From an uncultured Oscillospiraceae bacterium (lineage in GTDB: Bacteria; Bacillota; Clostridia; Oscillospirales; Acutalibacteraceae), in NCBI GenBank assembly GCA_902492895.1, contig CABUNG010000003.1, positions 1 to 64,000 on the forward strand: DNA of 64,000 bases, written 5' to 3'. The notes beneath the pieces are model-generated. The model was not told the origin of the DNA and made no database searches. It saw nothing but the letters and a program-made list of their open reading frames with translations. This document shows positions 41,996 to 51,105 of this stretch, piece by piece. The translations under genes and the position numbers were made by a program. Every line of letters starts with the position of its first letter. The stretch's first letter is position 1.

Positions 41996-44068
41996 ATGAC
42001 CGCCAAACCCAAAAGTGCCCTCACGGACAAAAAAATGGTTCTGCAGGCCATCCGGGACGCTTTTCGAAAACTTGATCCCCGGATCCAGGCGCAGAATCCC
42101 GTGATGCTGCTCGTCTATATATCGGCGGCGCTCACCACGCTGCTGTTCGTCTTCTCTCTCTTTCAAATCCAGGACGCCTCCACCGGCTATACCTTGGCCA
42201 TCGCCGTCGTCCTCTGGCTGACGGTCCTGTTCGCCAATTTTGCCGAAGCGATCGCGGAAGGCCGCGGCAAAGCGCAGGCCGACTCCCTGCGAAACGCGAA
42301 AAAAGAGGTCGAGGCGCACCTCATCCCTTCTCCCGGCCGGCGGGATGAGATCACCGCGCGCCCCTCCGCTCAGCTCAAGAAAGGCGATATCGTCCTGGTC
42401 CGGGCCGGTGAGCAAATCCCCGCCGACGGCGAGGTGATCGACGGCGCGGCCTCGGTGGATGAAAGTGCCATCACCGGAGAATCCGCTCCGGTCATCCGGG
42501 AAAGCGGCGGCGACCGGAGTGCCGTCACCGGCGGCACCACGGTCATTTCCGACTGGCTGGTGATCCGTGTGACCAGCGAGGCGGGTGAAAGCTTCCTCGA
42601 TAAAATGATCGCCATGGTAGAGGGGGCGGCCCGCAAGAAGACGCCGAACGAACGCGCGCTCCAGATCTTCCTCATCGCCCTGACGATAGTCTTTCTGCTC
42701 GTCACCATGTCCCTGTATGCCTACGGCGCCTTCTCAGCCGGCCAGGCGGGCACCGCAAATCCCCTGACGGTTACATCGCTCGTCGCCCTGCTCGTCTGCC
42801 TCGCTCCCACCACCATCGGGGCTCTGCTCTCCGCAATCGGCATCGCCGGTATGAGCCGCCTCAATCAGGCAAACGTCCTCGCGATGAGCGGACGGGCGAT
42901 CGAGGCCGCGGGAGACGTCGATATCCTGATGCTGGATAAAACCGGCACCATCACGCTCGGCAACCGGCAGGCCTGTGCCTTTGTCCCGGTAGACGGCTGC
43001 ACGCCGGAGGAACTCGCCGACGCCGCCCAGCTGGCCTCTCTGGCCGACGAGACACCGGAGGGCCGCAGCGTGGTCGTGCTCGCAAAGGAACAGTTCGGCC
43101 TGCGCGGCCGTCCTCTCGGAGATCTCGGCATGACCTTTGTCCCCTTCACGGCCCTCACCCGCATGAGCGGCGTCGATTTCGGCGGCAGCGAGATCCGGAA
43201 AGGCGCGGCCGATGCGATTCAAACCTATGTCACCCAGCATGGCGGCCTGTACAGCGAAGAATGCGATGCGGCCGTGAAACGGATCGCCGGGGAGGGCGGC
43301 ACACCGCTGGTGGTCGCGAAAAACCATCGAATCCTCGGCGTTATCCATCTCAAGGACATCGTCAAGCAGGGGGTGCGGGAAAAATTTGCCGATCTGCGGA
43401 AAATGGGCATTAAAACCATCATGATCACCGGCGACAATCCCCTCACCGCGGCCGCCATCGCGGCGGAGGCCGGCGTGGACGACTTTCTCGCCGAGGCCAC
43501 CCCGGAGGGCAAGCTCCAAATGATCCGGGACTTCCAGAGCAAGGGCCATCTCGTCGCCATGACGGGAGACGGCACCAACGACGCGCCCGCCCTGGCCCAG
43601 GCAGATGTCGCCGTGGCCATGAACTCGGGCACCCAGGCGGCCAAGGAAGCCGGCAACATGGTGGATCTCGATTCTTCTCCGACCAAGCTGATCGATATCG
43701 TGCGGATCGGCAAGCAGCTCCTCATGACCCGCGGCAGCCTGACCACCTTCTCCATCGCAAACGACCTCGCCAAGTATTTTGCCATCGTCCCCGCTCTGTT
43801 TCTGGGACTGTATCCGGAACTCGGAGCGCTCAACATCATGCATCTGCACAGCGCGGAAAGCGCCGTCTTCTCCGCGATCGTGTATAACGCCCTCATCATC
43901 GTCGCCCTGATTCCGCTTGCCCTCAAGGGCGTCAAATACCGCGAGGTGTCGGCCGGCCGTCTCCTCTCCCGCAACCTGCTGATTTACGGTCTGGGCGGCA
44001 TCGCCGCCCCCTTCCTCTTCATCAAGCTTATCGATATGCTGCTGGTGGCGCTCGGTGTGTTTCACTGA
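41996..44068 (+). CDS. kdpB: Potassium-transporting ATPase subunit B, P-type ATPase
   Basis: The 690-residue P-type ATPase has the actuator motif AITGES, the phosphorylation site MLDKTGTIT, the hinge GDGTNDAPALAQADV and the KdpB-type membrane segments. It hydrolyses ATP to drive K+ uptake through KdpA. AAGGAGG precedes the ATG, 26 bases after kdpA. Confidence 0.97.
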   Translation: MTAKPKSALTDKKMVLQAIRDAFRKLDPRIQAQNPVMLLVYISAALTTLLFVFSLFQIQDASTGYTLAIAVVLWLTVLFANFAEAIAEGRGKAQADSLRNAKKEVEAHLIPSPGRRDEITARPSAQLKKGDIVLVRAGEQIPADGEVIDGAASVDESAITGESAPVIRESGGDRSAVTGGTTVISDWLVIRVTSEAGESFLDKMIAMVEGAARKKTPNERALQIFLIALTIVFLLVTMSLYAYGAFSAGQAGTANPLTVTSLVALLVCLAPTTIGALLSAIGIAGMSRLNQANVLAMSGRAIEAAGDVDILMLDKTGTITLGNRQACAFVPVDGCTPEELADAAQLASLADETPEGRSVVVLAKEQFGLRGRPLGDLGMTFVPFTALTRMSGVDFGGSEIRKGAADAIQTYVTQHGGLYSEECDAAVKRIAGEGGTPLVVAKNHRILGVIHLKDIVKQGVREKFADLRKMGIKTIMITGDNPLTAAAIAAEAGVDDFLAEATPEGKLQMIRDFQSKGHLVAMTGDGTNDAPALAQADVAVAMNSGTQAAKEAGNMVDLDSSPTKLIDIVRIGKQLLMTRGSLTTFSIANDLAKYFAIVPALFLGLYPELGALNIMHLHSAESAVFSAIVYNALIIVALIPLALKGVKYREVSAGRLLSRNLLIYGLGGIAAPFLFIKLIDMLLVALGVFH

Positions 44069-44109
44069 GCAATCCCGCGGCAAACGACACGGAAAGGTGG
44101 CATTTCGCC

Positions 44110-44715
44110 ATGAAAACGCTCCAATCGCTCCTTCCCCGGGCCGCTCTGTTTCTGCTTATTTTCGTGCTGATCTGCGGGGTGGCCTACACCGCCCTCGCCA
44201 CCGGCCTCGGCCAGCTGTTCTTCCCGGAACAGGCGAACGGCAGCCTCATCACCGTCGACGGCCAGGTCTACGGCAGCGCACTGCTCGCCCAGCCGGCCGG
44301 CGATGAGCGGCATCTTTGGGGAAGAATCCTGAATCTTGACGTCTCGACCTATACGGATGAAAACGGGAATCCGCTGCTGTATGCGGCTCCCTCCAATCTC
44401 TCTCCCGCCAGCGAGGAATACGAGGCTCTCGTCGCCGAGCGGGCAGAAAAAATTCGCGCAGCCCATCCGGAAAAGGGCGACACCCCCATTCCGGTCGATC
44501 TCGTGACCGTTTCGGGCAGCGGGCTCGATCCCCATATTTCGCTCGCGGCCGCCGAATACCAGGCGGAACGATTGGCCAAAGCCAACGGCCTCACGACCGA
44601 CCAGATCGAGGCCATTTTTGACCGGTATACGACCGGGCGCTTCCTCGGCATCTTCGGGGAACCGACGGTCAATGTACTCAAAGTCAACCTGGCGCTGGAC
44701 GGTATTCTATCCTGA
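44110..44715 (+). CDS. kdpC: Potassium-transporting ATPase subunit C
   Basis: The 201-residue protein has one N-terminal membrane helix and the KdpC motifs SGSGLDPHISLAAAEYQAERLA and FGEPTVNVLKVNLAL. It increases the ATP affinity of KdpB. It follows kdpB by 41 bases. Confidence 0.95.
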   Translation: MKTLQSLLPRAALFLLIFVLICGVAYTALATGLGQLFFPEQANGSLITVDGQVYGSALLAQPAGDERHLWGRILNLDVSTYTDENGNPLLYAAPSNLSPASEEYEALVAERAEKIRAAHPEKGDTPIPVDLVTVSGSGLDPHISLAAAEYQAERLAKANGLTTDQIEAIFDRYTTGRFLGIFGEPTVNVLKVNLALDGILS

Positions 44716-44744
44716 TTCGATATACGGCGAAAGGATGTGCATTC

Positions 44745-45641
44745 ATGCTGCTTCATAAAGGGACGGCGGCCGAATGGGAAGCGCCTTCTCCCCGGACCCC
44801 GTCGGTATCCGAGGGAGCTGCGCTTCTGGCGCTTGTGATGGAGCTGACGGGAGAGCTGTCCATCGCCCCCCGTGTTTACCGTCTGGAAAGCGAGCCCTCC
44901 CTCTGGGTCCATTTCCCCGCCGCCTGCTTTGGCTGCCGCGATTTTCTGGAGGAATACGGCGGCGCCATGTCGTATATCCATGGGCGATACCCGATAGCCG
45001 TCTACGGTACGGCTGAAGACGGGGAATCCGCCGAACTGTCCGCTGTCCGGACGGCACGAAACACGATCCTGTATAAAAAACGAAACCTCTCTCAAAAAGA
45101 TTTTGATTGCCTATCCGATTTATGTGTTAAAATAGGGATACCGGATCCCCGCTTGATGCCTGTCCTGGAGGATACCCTCCGCCATATCGTCCCCGGCCGT
45201 TCCATCGTGGCGGTTCCCCGCACTCCCTGTACAGCCGCGCTGTTCGGGGGGCTTCCGGAAATGAATCCGGACACCGCCTTCGCCTATTTCAATTTGAACC
45301 GGGACTCCGATGCCGCGGATCCGCTCGACGTTCTTTCTGTGGAACAGAAGAAAACCCTCTGGCTGCTTTTTCTGGAGGATGGCGTCAGTGCCGTGGAGTT
45401 TGCCGATCTGCTCGAGCCGGCCGAACGCGGTGAAGTGCCCCTGTTCACCTGGGAACTCGCGCTGCGCCTCGCATTGGATACGGCGGGCATCCGGGTGGCC
45501 TATGAACCGGCCGGGTTTCAGGTTGCAGGCCCCGGCGGCACCCGTCTCCGCTTCGATTATCTCACAGGGTCCCCGGCGGAAAAACTGTTTCTCAAAATTC
45601 TCTTCCCGGTCCGCATGGGACCGGATGGATTCCCGGGATGA
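44745..45641 (+). CDS. Unrecognised protein inside the kdp operon
   Basis: The 298-residue soluble protein lies between kdpC (29 bases) and kdpD (29 bases), with GAAAGGATG upstream of its ATG. No signal peptide or membrane helix is seen. The first third contains ALLALVMELTGELSIAPRVY and a cysteine pair (AACFGC). A middle segment has VPGRSIVAVPRTPCTAALFGG, and the C-terminal part EFADLLEPAERGEVPLFTW may be helical. Cys and acidic residues are scattered and no catalytic pattern is obvious. Its position and tight spacing suggest a link to K+ sensing or Kdp control, but nothing in the sequence proves it. Confidence 0.85.
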   Translation: MLLHKGTAAEWEAPSPRTPSVSEGAALLALVMELTGELSIAPRVYRLESEPSLWVHFPAACFGCRDFLEEYGGAMSYIHGRYPIAVYGTAEDGESAELSAVRTARNTILYKKRNLSQKDFDCLSDLCVKIGIPDPRLMPVLEDTLRHIVPGRSIVAVPRTPCTAALFGGLPEMNPDTAFAYFNLNRDSDAADPLDVLSVEQKKTLWLLFLEDGVSAVEFADLLEPAERGEVPLFTWELALRLALDTAGIRVAYEPAGFQVAGPGGTRLRFDYLTGSPAEKLFLKILFPVRMGPDGFPG

Positions 45642-45670
45642 CGGCGTCCCGGACGAAAGGAGGGTTCGCT

Positions 45671-48364
45671 ATGCCGAATCAACGGCCGGATCCGGATGCT
45701 CTGCTTCGGCAGATCCGGACAGATGAGCAGCTTCAGACGCGCGGCCGCCTGAAAATCTTTTTTGGCTATGCGGCCGGCGTCGGCAAGACCTACGCCATGC
45801 TGGAAGCCGCCCATGCCGCCAAAGACAGCGGTGTGGACGTGCTGTGCGGTTATATCGAACCCCACACCCGGCCCGATACCCTCGCCCTGCTCGACGGCCT
45901 TGACATCCTGCCCCCCCTGGAACCGGCATACAAAGGCGTCAAGCTCCGGGAATTCGATCTCGACGCCGCGCTGGACCGCCGCCCGTCGCTTATTCTGGTG
46001 GATGAACTCGCCCACACCAACGCCGCCGGCTGCCGCCATGTCAAACGGTATCAGGATGTCGAGGAGCTGCTCCAGGCGGGCATCGATGTCTACACCACGG
46101 TCAATGTCCAGCATATCGAGAGTTTAAACGACATCGTAGCGTCGGTGACGGGCGTCACGGTGCGGGAACGCATTCCCGACCGGGTGTTCGACGGCGCCGA
46201 CCAGGTCGAGCTGGTCGACATCGAACCGGAGGAACTCATCGCGCGGCTGAACCAAGGGAAAATCTACCCGGCGGAACAGGCTCAGAAGGCGCTCGGCCAT
46301 TTTTTCACCGTGGATCATCTCCGCTCGCTGCGGGAGATCGCGCTGCGCCGCACGGCCGACCGGGTCAACCGTCTGGCCGAGCGGGCCAAACAGGCCTCCT
46401 CCGACGCGGATTACTATACCGGGGAACATATCCTGATCTGCCTCTCCTCCTCCCCGTCCAACGCCAAGGTCATCCGCACCGCCGCCCGTATGGCGTCGGC
46501 TTTCCGCGGCACCTTCACCGCCTTGTTTGTCGAAACCCCGTCTTTTTCGGCCATGTCGGAGGAAAACCGGACAAGGCTGCGGGAGCATCTCAAGCTGGCC
46601 GAACAGCTCGGCGCCAGGATCGCCACGGTCTACGGGTCCGATGTCGCCCTCCAGATCGCGGAGTTCGCCCGTCTGGCCGGCGTATCCAAAATCGTCATCG
46701 GGCGGACGAACACGAGACGCCGCTGGTACCCGGCTCCGTCTTTCTCGGAACGGCTGACCCTGCTCGCCCCCAATCTCGACATCTATATCATCCCGGACCG
46801 GGAAACCCCGGTCTATAAAACCCGGCGGAAGCTCCTGAACCGGCCCTCCTTCTCGGTTGCGGACGCCCTCAAGACCGTCGGTATCCTCGCCGCCGCGACT
46901 CTCATCGGCCTGCTCTTTCAGCATGTCGGATTTTCTGAGGCCAATATCATCACCGTCTATATTCTCGGCGTGCTCCTTACTGCCGTCACGACGTCCAGCC
47001 GGGTGTACGGTATCGCGTCGTCGCTGCTGAGCGTGCTGGTTTTCAATTTCTTTTTTACCGACCCGCGTTTTACGCTGGCCGCCTATGACACGGGATATCC
47101 CGTCACCTTCCTCATCATGTTTCTCGCCGCCCTGATCACAGGATCCCTTCCGGCCCGCATCAAGACCCAGGCCAAACAAGCGGCCAGGCGGGCCTACCGC
47201 ACCCAGATCCTGCTCGAAACCAATCAGCTTCTGCAGCAGGCCGCCGATCCGCCCTCCATCATCCGGCAGACCGCCGGACAGCTCATCCGTCTGCTCGGCA
47301 AGACCGTCGTTTTTTACACGGTCAAAAACGGTGCCCTCGCAAACCCCGTGGTGTTCCCTGAAAACGAAGGGGCGGAAACGGCGGCCTATACCGCGGATGG
47401 CGAACGGGCCGTGGCCGAATGGGTGTATAAAAATAATAAACACGCCGGCGCCACAACGGGAACGCTCCCCGGGGCGCGCTGTCTCTACCTCGCCGTACGC
47501 ACCCCGTCCCGCGTATATGGGGTAGTCGGCCTCGCCCTCGAAGGGGACGCACCGGATGCGTTTGAAAACAGCCTGATGATCTCCATGCTCGGGGAATGCG
47601 CCCTGGCGTTCGAGCGTTCCTATCTGGAGGAAACCAAAAAAGAGGCGGCCGTCAAGGCAAGACAGGAACAGCTGCGCGCCAACCTGTTGCGCGCCATCTC
47701 TCACGATCTGCGCACCCCGCTCACCAGCATTTCCGGGAACGCCGGCGTGCTGCTGAACAGCGCATCACAGCTTGACGAAGCCAAAAAACAGGCGTTGTAC
47801 ACCGATATTTACGACGATTCCCTCTGGCTGATCAACCTGGTGGAAAATCTGCTGTCCGTGACCCGCATCGAGGACGGCACCATGAACATCCACATGGAGG
47901 CCGAACTGCTCGATGAGGTGGTCGCCGAGGCGCTGCGGCATGTCAACCGGCACAAAGCCGAGCATCGTCTCGTCGTGGAAACCTCCGACGATTTGATCCT
48001 CGCAAAAATGGACTCCCGCCTGATCATTCAGGTCATCATCAACATCGTCGACAACGCCATCAAATATACCCCGCCCGGTTCCGCCATCACCGTCTCCTAT
48101 AAAAGGGACAATGCCCGGGTAATCGTCGAAATCGCGGATGACGGGGACGGCATTTCGGATGAGGCCAAGCGCCATCTGTTCGATATGTTCTATACGGCCG
48201 GCCACGCGGTCGCGGACAGCCGGAGAGGGCTCGGACTCGGGCTCGCGCTCTGCCGTTCCATCATCCGTGCCCATGGGGGGGAGCTGTCCGTACGGGATAA
48301 CCGTCCCCACGGATCCATTTTCCGTTTTACACTGCCGGCCGAGGAGGTGCCTCATCATGCCTAA
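45671..48364 (+). CDS. kdpD: K+-sensing histidine kinase KdpD
   Basis: The 897-residue kinase has the N-terminal KdpD domain with Walker A FGYAAGVGKT and LILVDELAHTN, and a universal-stress-protein domain (HILICLSSSPSNAKVIRTA). Four membrane helices come next (about residues 400-500), then a GAF-like region, the HisKA box AISHDLRTPLTSI and the HATPase box NIVDNAIKYTPPGSA with GLGLGLALC. It autophosphorylates under K+ limitation or osmotic stress. AAAGGAGG precedes the start MPNQRPDPD; an earlier in-frame ATG lacks a site. Confidence 0.95.
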   Translation: MPNQRPDPDALLRQIRTDEQLQTRGRLKIFFGYAAGVGKTYAMLEAAHAAKDSGVDVLCGYIEPHTRPDTLALLDGLDILPPLEPAYKGVKLREFDLDAALDRRPSLILVDELAHTNAAGCRHVKRYQDVEELLQAGIDVYTTVNVQHIESLNDIVASVTGVTVRERIPDRVFDGADQVELVDIEPEELIARLNQGKIYPAEQAQKALGHFFTVDHLRSLREIALRRTADRVNRLAERAKQASSDADYYTGEHILICLSSSPSNAKVIRTAARMASAFRGTFTALFVETPSFSAMSEENRTRLREHLKLAEQLGARIATVYGSDVALQIAEFARLAGVSKIVIGRTNTRRRWYPAPSFSERLTLLAPNLDIYIIPDRETPVYKTRRKLLNRPSFSVADALKTVGILAAATLIGLLFQHVGFSEANIITVYILGVLLTAVTTSSRVYGIASSLLSVLVFNFFFTDPRFTLAAYDTGYPVTFLIMFLAALITGSLPARIKTQAKQAARRAYRTQILLETNQLLQQAADPPSIIRQTAGQLIRLLGKTVVFYTVKNGALANPVVFPENEGAETAAYTADGERAVAEWVYKNNKHAGATTGTLPGARCLYLAVRTPSRVYGVVGLALEGDAPDAFENSLMISMLGECALAFERSYLEETKKEAAVKARQEQLRANLLRAISHDLRTPLTSISGNAGVLLNSASQLDEAKKQALYTDIYDDSLWLINLVENLLSVTRIEDGTMNIHMEAELLDEVVAEALRHVNRHKAEHRLVVETSDDLILAKMDSRLIIQVIINIVDNAIKYTPPGSAITVSYKRDNARVIVEIADDGDGISDEAKRHLFDMFYTAGHAVADSRRGLGLGLALCRSIIRAHGGELSVRDNRPHGSIFRFTLPAEEVPHHA

Positions 48365-49079
48365 ACCCCTGCTGCTCGTCGTCGAGGACGACCGCGCCGT
48401 CCGCAATCTCATTACCACCACCCTCGAAACACAGGACTATCAATACCACACTGCGGAAAACGGTACTCAAGCCATTCTGGAAGCCGCCTCCCAGCGCCCG
48501 GATATCCTGCTGCTGGATCTCGGGCTTCCGGATATGGACGGCGTCGAGGTGATCCGAAAAATCCGCTCCTGGTCGAACGTGCCCATTATTGTCATCAGCG
48601 CCCGAAGCGAGGATCGGGATAAGATCGACGCGCTCGATGCCGGAGCGGACGATTATCTGACCAAGCCCTTCAGCGTGGAAGAGCTTCTCGCCCGCCTGCG
48701 GGTGACGCTGCGGCGGATCCGCTATATCTCATCCAGTACCGGAGAGACGGACGCCGTTTTTACGAACGGCGCTCTGAAAATCGAATACGCCTCTGGCTGC
48801 GCCTATATCGGCGGCGAAGAGCTGCACCTGACGCCCATCGAGTATAAGCTGCTATGCCTGCTCGCCCGGAATGTGGGCAAGGTTTTGACCCATAAATACA
48901 TTCTCAAAGAAGTCTGGGGCAGCGCACAGGACAGCGACATTCCCTCCCTGCGGGTGTTCATGGCCACACTGCGCAAAAAGCTGGAGCGGGATCCCGCCTC
49001 CCCCAAATGCATTCAGACCCATGTAGGCGTAGGCTATCGGATGCTGCGCATCGATGAAACCGGTGACAGCGGCGCGTGA
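48357..49079 (+). CDS. kdpE: Response regulator KdpE
   Basis: The 240-residue OmpR-family regulator has a receiver domain (VVEDDRAVRNL, phospho-Asp in DILLLDLGLPDMDG, Lys in YLTKPFSVEELLAR) and a winged-helix output domain (LHLTPIEYKLLCLLARN, DSDIPSLRVFMATLRKKLE). It overlaps kdpD by eight bases, with GAGGAGG upstream. It activates kdpFABC. Confidence 0.95.
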   Translation: MPKPLLLVVEDDRAVRNLITTTLETQDYQYHTAENGTQAILEAASQRPDILLLDLGLPDMDGVEVIRKIRSWSNVPIIVISARSEDRDKIDALDAGADDYLTKPFSVEELLARLRVTLRRIRYISSSTGETDAVFTNGALKIEYASGCAYIGGEELHLTPIEYKLLCLLARNVGKVLTHKYILKEVWGSAQDSDIPSLRVFMATLRKKLERDPASPKCIQTHVGVGYRMLRIDETGDSGA

Positions 49080-49094
49080 AAACGGGAGTGAAAC

Positions 49095-49958
49095 ATGCAT
49101 TATAAGACCTACAAAACCATTCTGTCCCCTCAAAACGGCATGAATCTCTACCGCGGCTGCACCCACGGCTGCATCTACTGCGACAGCCGCAGCCGCTGTT
49201 ATCAAATGACGCACGATTTCGAGGACGTCGAGGTCAAAACCGACGCCCCCGCCATGCTGGAGGCCGAACTGCGGAGAAAGCGCCGCCCCTGCATGATCGG
49301 GACAGGCGCCATGAGCGATCCCTACATGCCTCTCGAGGCGGAACTTCGTTATACCCGCCGCTGTCTGGAGGTGATCGACAAATATGGATTCGGCCTCGCC
49401 ATCCAGACGAAATCGGACCTCATTCTGCGGGATCTCGATCTTTTGAAGAGCATCCATCAAAAGGCCAAGTGCGTGGTGCAGATGACCCTGACCACCTATG
49501 ACGAAGACCTGTGCCGCGTCCTCGAGCCTCAGGTCTGCACGACCAAAGCCCGCGTAGAAGTGCTCAAAACCATGCGGGATCACGGGATTCCCACCGTGGT
49601 GTGGCTTTGTCCCCTGCTGCCCTTCATCAACGACACCGAAGAGAATCTCCGCGGTATCTTGGAGTACTGCGCGCAGGCCGGGGTGTGGGGCATCCTCAAC
49701 TTCGGCATCGGCGTGACGCTGCGGGACGGTGACCGGGAGTATTTTTACGCAGCCCTGGACCGCCATTTCCCGGGGCTGAAGGCACGGTATCAGCAACTAT
49801 ACGGCGATCGCTATCAGGTCTCCAGCCCCCGCCACGCGGAGCTCATGAAGCTTTTTTACGCCACCTGTCAAAAGCACGGCATCGTCTGCCATACGGCGGA
49901 TATTTTCGATTATCTGCGTGCCTTTCCCGAACCGTCGGAACAATTGACTTTGTTTTAA
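49095..49958 (+). CDS. Radical SAM protein of the SPL/DNA-repair-photolyase family
   Basis: The 287-residue enzyme has the 4Fe-4S motif CTHGCIYC near residues 22-29 and the SPL-like segments MIGTGAMSDPYMPLEAE and LAIQTKSDLILRD. The C-terminal half contains NFGIGVTLRDGDREYFY. Relatives include spore photoproduct lyase and uncharacterised Rv2578c-type proteins; the spore former context is suggestive, but this is shorter and not SplB itself. It begins 15 bases after kdpE with GGGAGTG upstream, so it may be read from the kdp transcript. Confidence 0.85.
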   Translation: MHYKTYKTILSPQNGMNLYRGCTHGCIYCDSRSRCYQMTHDFEDVEVKTDAPAMLEAELRRKRRPCMIGTGAMSDPYMPLEAELRYTRRCLEVIDKYGFGLAIQTKSDLILRDLDLLKSIHQKAKCVVQMTLTTYDEDLCRVLEPQVCTTKARVEVLKTMRDHGIPTVVWLCPLLPFINDTEENLRGILEYCAQAGVWGILNFGIGVTLRDGDREYFYAALDRHFPGLKARYQQLYGDRYQVSSPRHAELMKLFYATCQKHGIVCHTADIFDYLRAFPEPSEQLTLF

Positions 49959-50035
49959 AGTCATGGAAAAGCCTCCCCGCTATTGTTTGTCAGGTTGGCA
50001 GACCTTAACTTCTTCCGCTGGCAGAGCCAGTGGTT

Positions 50036-50090
50036 GTCTGCTGAAAAAGGGACACGAAACCGCAGTTTCGTGCCCCTTTTTTCAGCAGAC
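50036..50090. terminator. Long bidirectional terminator hairpin
   Basis: GTCTGCTGAAAAAGGG...ACGAAAC (50036-50060) pairs with GTTTCGTGCCCC...CAGCAGAC (50065-50090) over 25 pairs with one irregularity, loop CGCA. A- and T-runs flank the GC core on both sides. It lies between convergent genes; apart from it, 49,959-50,128 holds nothing I can name. Confidence 0.8.
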
Positions 50091-50128
50091 GGCGCCGATG
50101 ACAATGCCGTACCGCGGCAGGCGCTCCC

Positions 50129-50626
50129 TTATATCCTTTCAACCGCGATCCATATTTCGCAGGTGTAGCGGGGATCGGTCACATCGGCCGAAGGATACGC
50201 TTCAAAATCCGTGCCGCCGCAGGGCTGATACTCGCTGGAGGGGAAAAACTCGCCGCAGATCTGCTGATAGAGCGTCTGAATCGCCTCCGGCATCCTGCCG
50301 CCGCAGGGGAACACGACATACGTATGAGCGGGAATCTCCTCCACGGTCAGGCCGTCGTCGGTGATCGGCAGTCCGTTATAGTGGGCGCCGATGGCATAAG
50401 GATACTCCGGATCTGCGGCATCCTTTCCAAAGCTGGCTCCCACGATGCTGTTCTCAAAGATGTTTGTCTCCGGGATGTATCGGCAAAGCGCCTCAATGGT
50501 TCCGTCTTCCATGCAAGCCTGCCAGAACGGGGCAATCGTTTCCGCTGACAGTTCCTCCCGGCCCGAAACCCTCATCTTTTTGCAGATGAGCGGAAAGGCG
50601 CCTTTGGTTTCGATTCTGTAGTTCAT
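50129..50626 (-). CDS. GyrI-like effector-binding domain protein
   Basis: The 165-residue protein resembles the C-terminal effector-binding half of AraC/Rob-type regulators: FPLICKKMRVSG at the start, VEEIPAHTYVVFPCGG in the middle and YTCEIWIAVERI at the end. It lies in the same frame as the AraC-type gene upstream. Only a TGA and six codons separate the two, so together they look like one regulator split by a stop. GGAGGA before the ATG would allow separate translation; the second of two adjacent ATGs is used. Confidence 0.8.
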   Translation of the reverse strand: MNYRIETKGAFPLICKKMRVSGREELSAETIAPFWQACMEDGTIEALCRYIPETNIFENSIVGASFGKDAADPEYPYAIGAHYNGLPITDDGLTVEEIPAHTYVVFPCGGRMPEAIQTLYQQICGEFFPSSEYQPCGGTDFEAYPSADVTDPRYTCEIWIAVERI

Positions 50627-50647
50627 CATGGTTCCTCCGTCTAAAAA

Positions 50648-51007
50648 TCATTTTACGGTAAGAGGAGAAACGAATTTAAGCCCCGCGCCTTTCCGCTTCG
50701 CCTGAGAGGGCGAAACGCCATGGAAACGGGTGAAAGCGCGGCTGAAGCTCTCGGGCGAATCATACCCGTACTTGAGCGCGGCCTCAATGACCCGGACACC
50801 GGACGAAGCCAGCTCCTTTCCCGCCAGGGAGAGCCGCCGCATCCGGATGTATTCTCCCCGTGTGAACCCGCAGAGGATACGGAATACCCGCTGAAAATGA
50901 AAGCTGGACGAATAGGCCTGCTTGGCCGTTTCCTCATAGTCGATGGGCTCCGTCATATGGGCTTCCACATAATCCACGGCCCTCTGTATCCCTTTGATCC
51001 AATCCAT
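50648..51007 (-). CDS. AraC family HTH domain protein (N-terminal half of a split regulator)
   Basis: The 119-residue protein contains the full AraC double helix-turn-helix: IDYEETAKQAYSSSFHFQRVF and VRVIEAALKYGYDSPESFSRAFTRFHGVSP. It ends at TGA after SPLTVK, where fused relatives continue into a GyrI-like domain. It starts MDWIKGIQ with AAAGGGG upstream. It probably binds DNA as part of a two-chain regulator with the following gene. Confidence 0.85.
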   Translation of the reverse strand: MDWIKGIQRAVDYVEAHMTEPIDYEETAKQAYSSSFHFQRVFRILCGFTRGEYIRMRRLSLAGKELASSGVRVIEAALKYGYDSPESFSRAFTRFHGVSPSQAKRKGAGLKFVSPLTVK

Positions 51008-51105
51008 CGTTTTGCCCCTTTCCGCATGCATCCATGATATAGGATACGGTGTCCGGATTCCTGACATTCCGTGCGGATGGATGCCGTGCGCAGGAGCCCG
51101 CCGCT

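Noticed and set aside
50036..50090. CRISPR repeat or insertion sequence end
   Set aside because: Only one copy is visible, with no spacers and no transposase nearby; the bidirectional terminator explains it.
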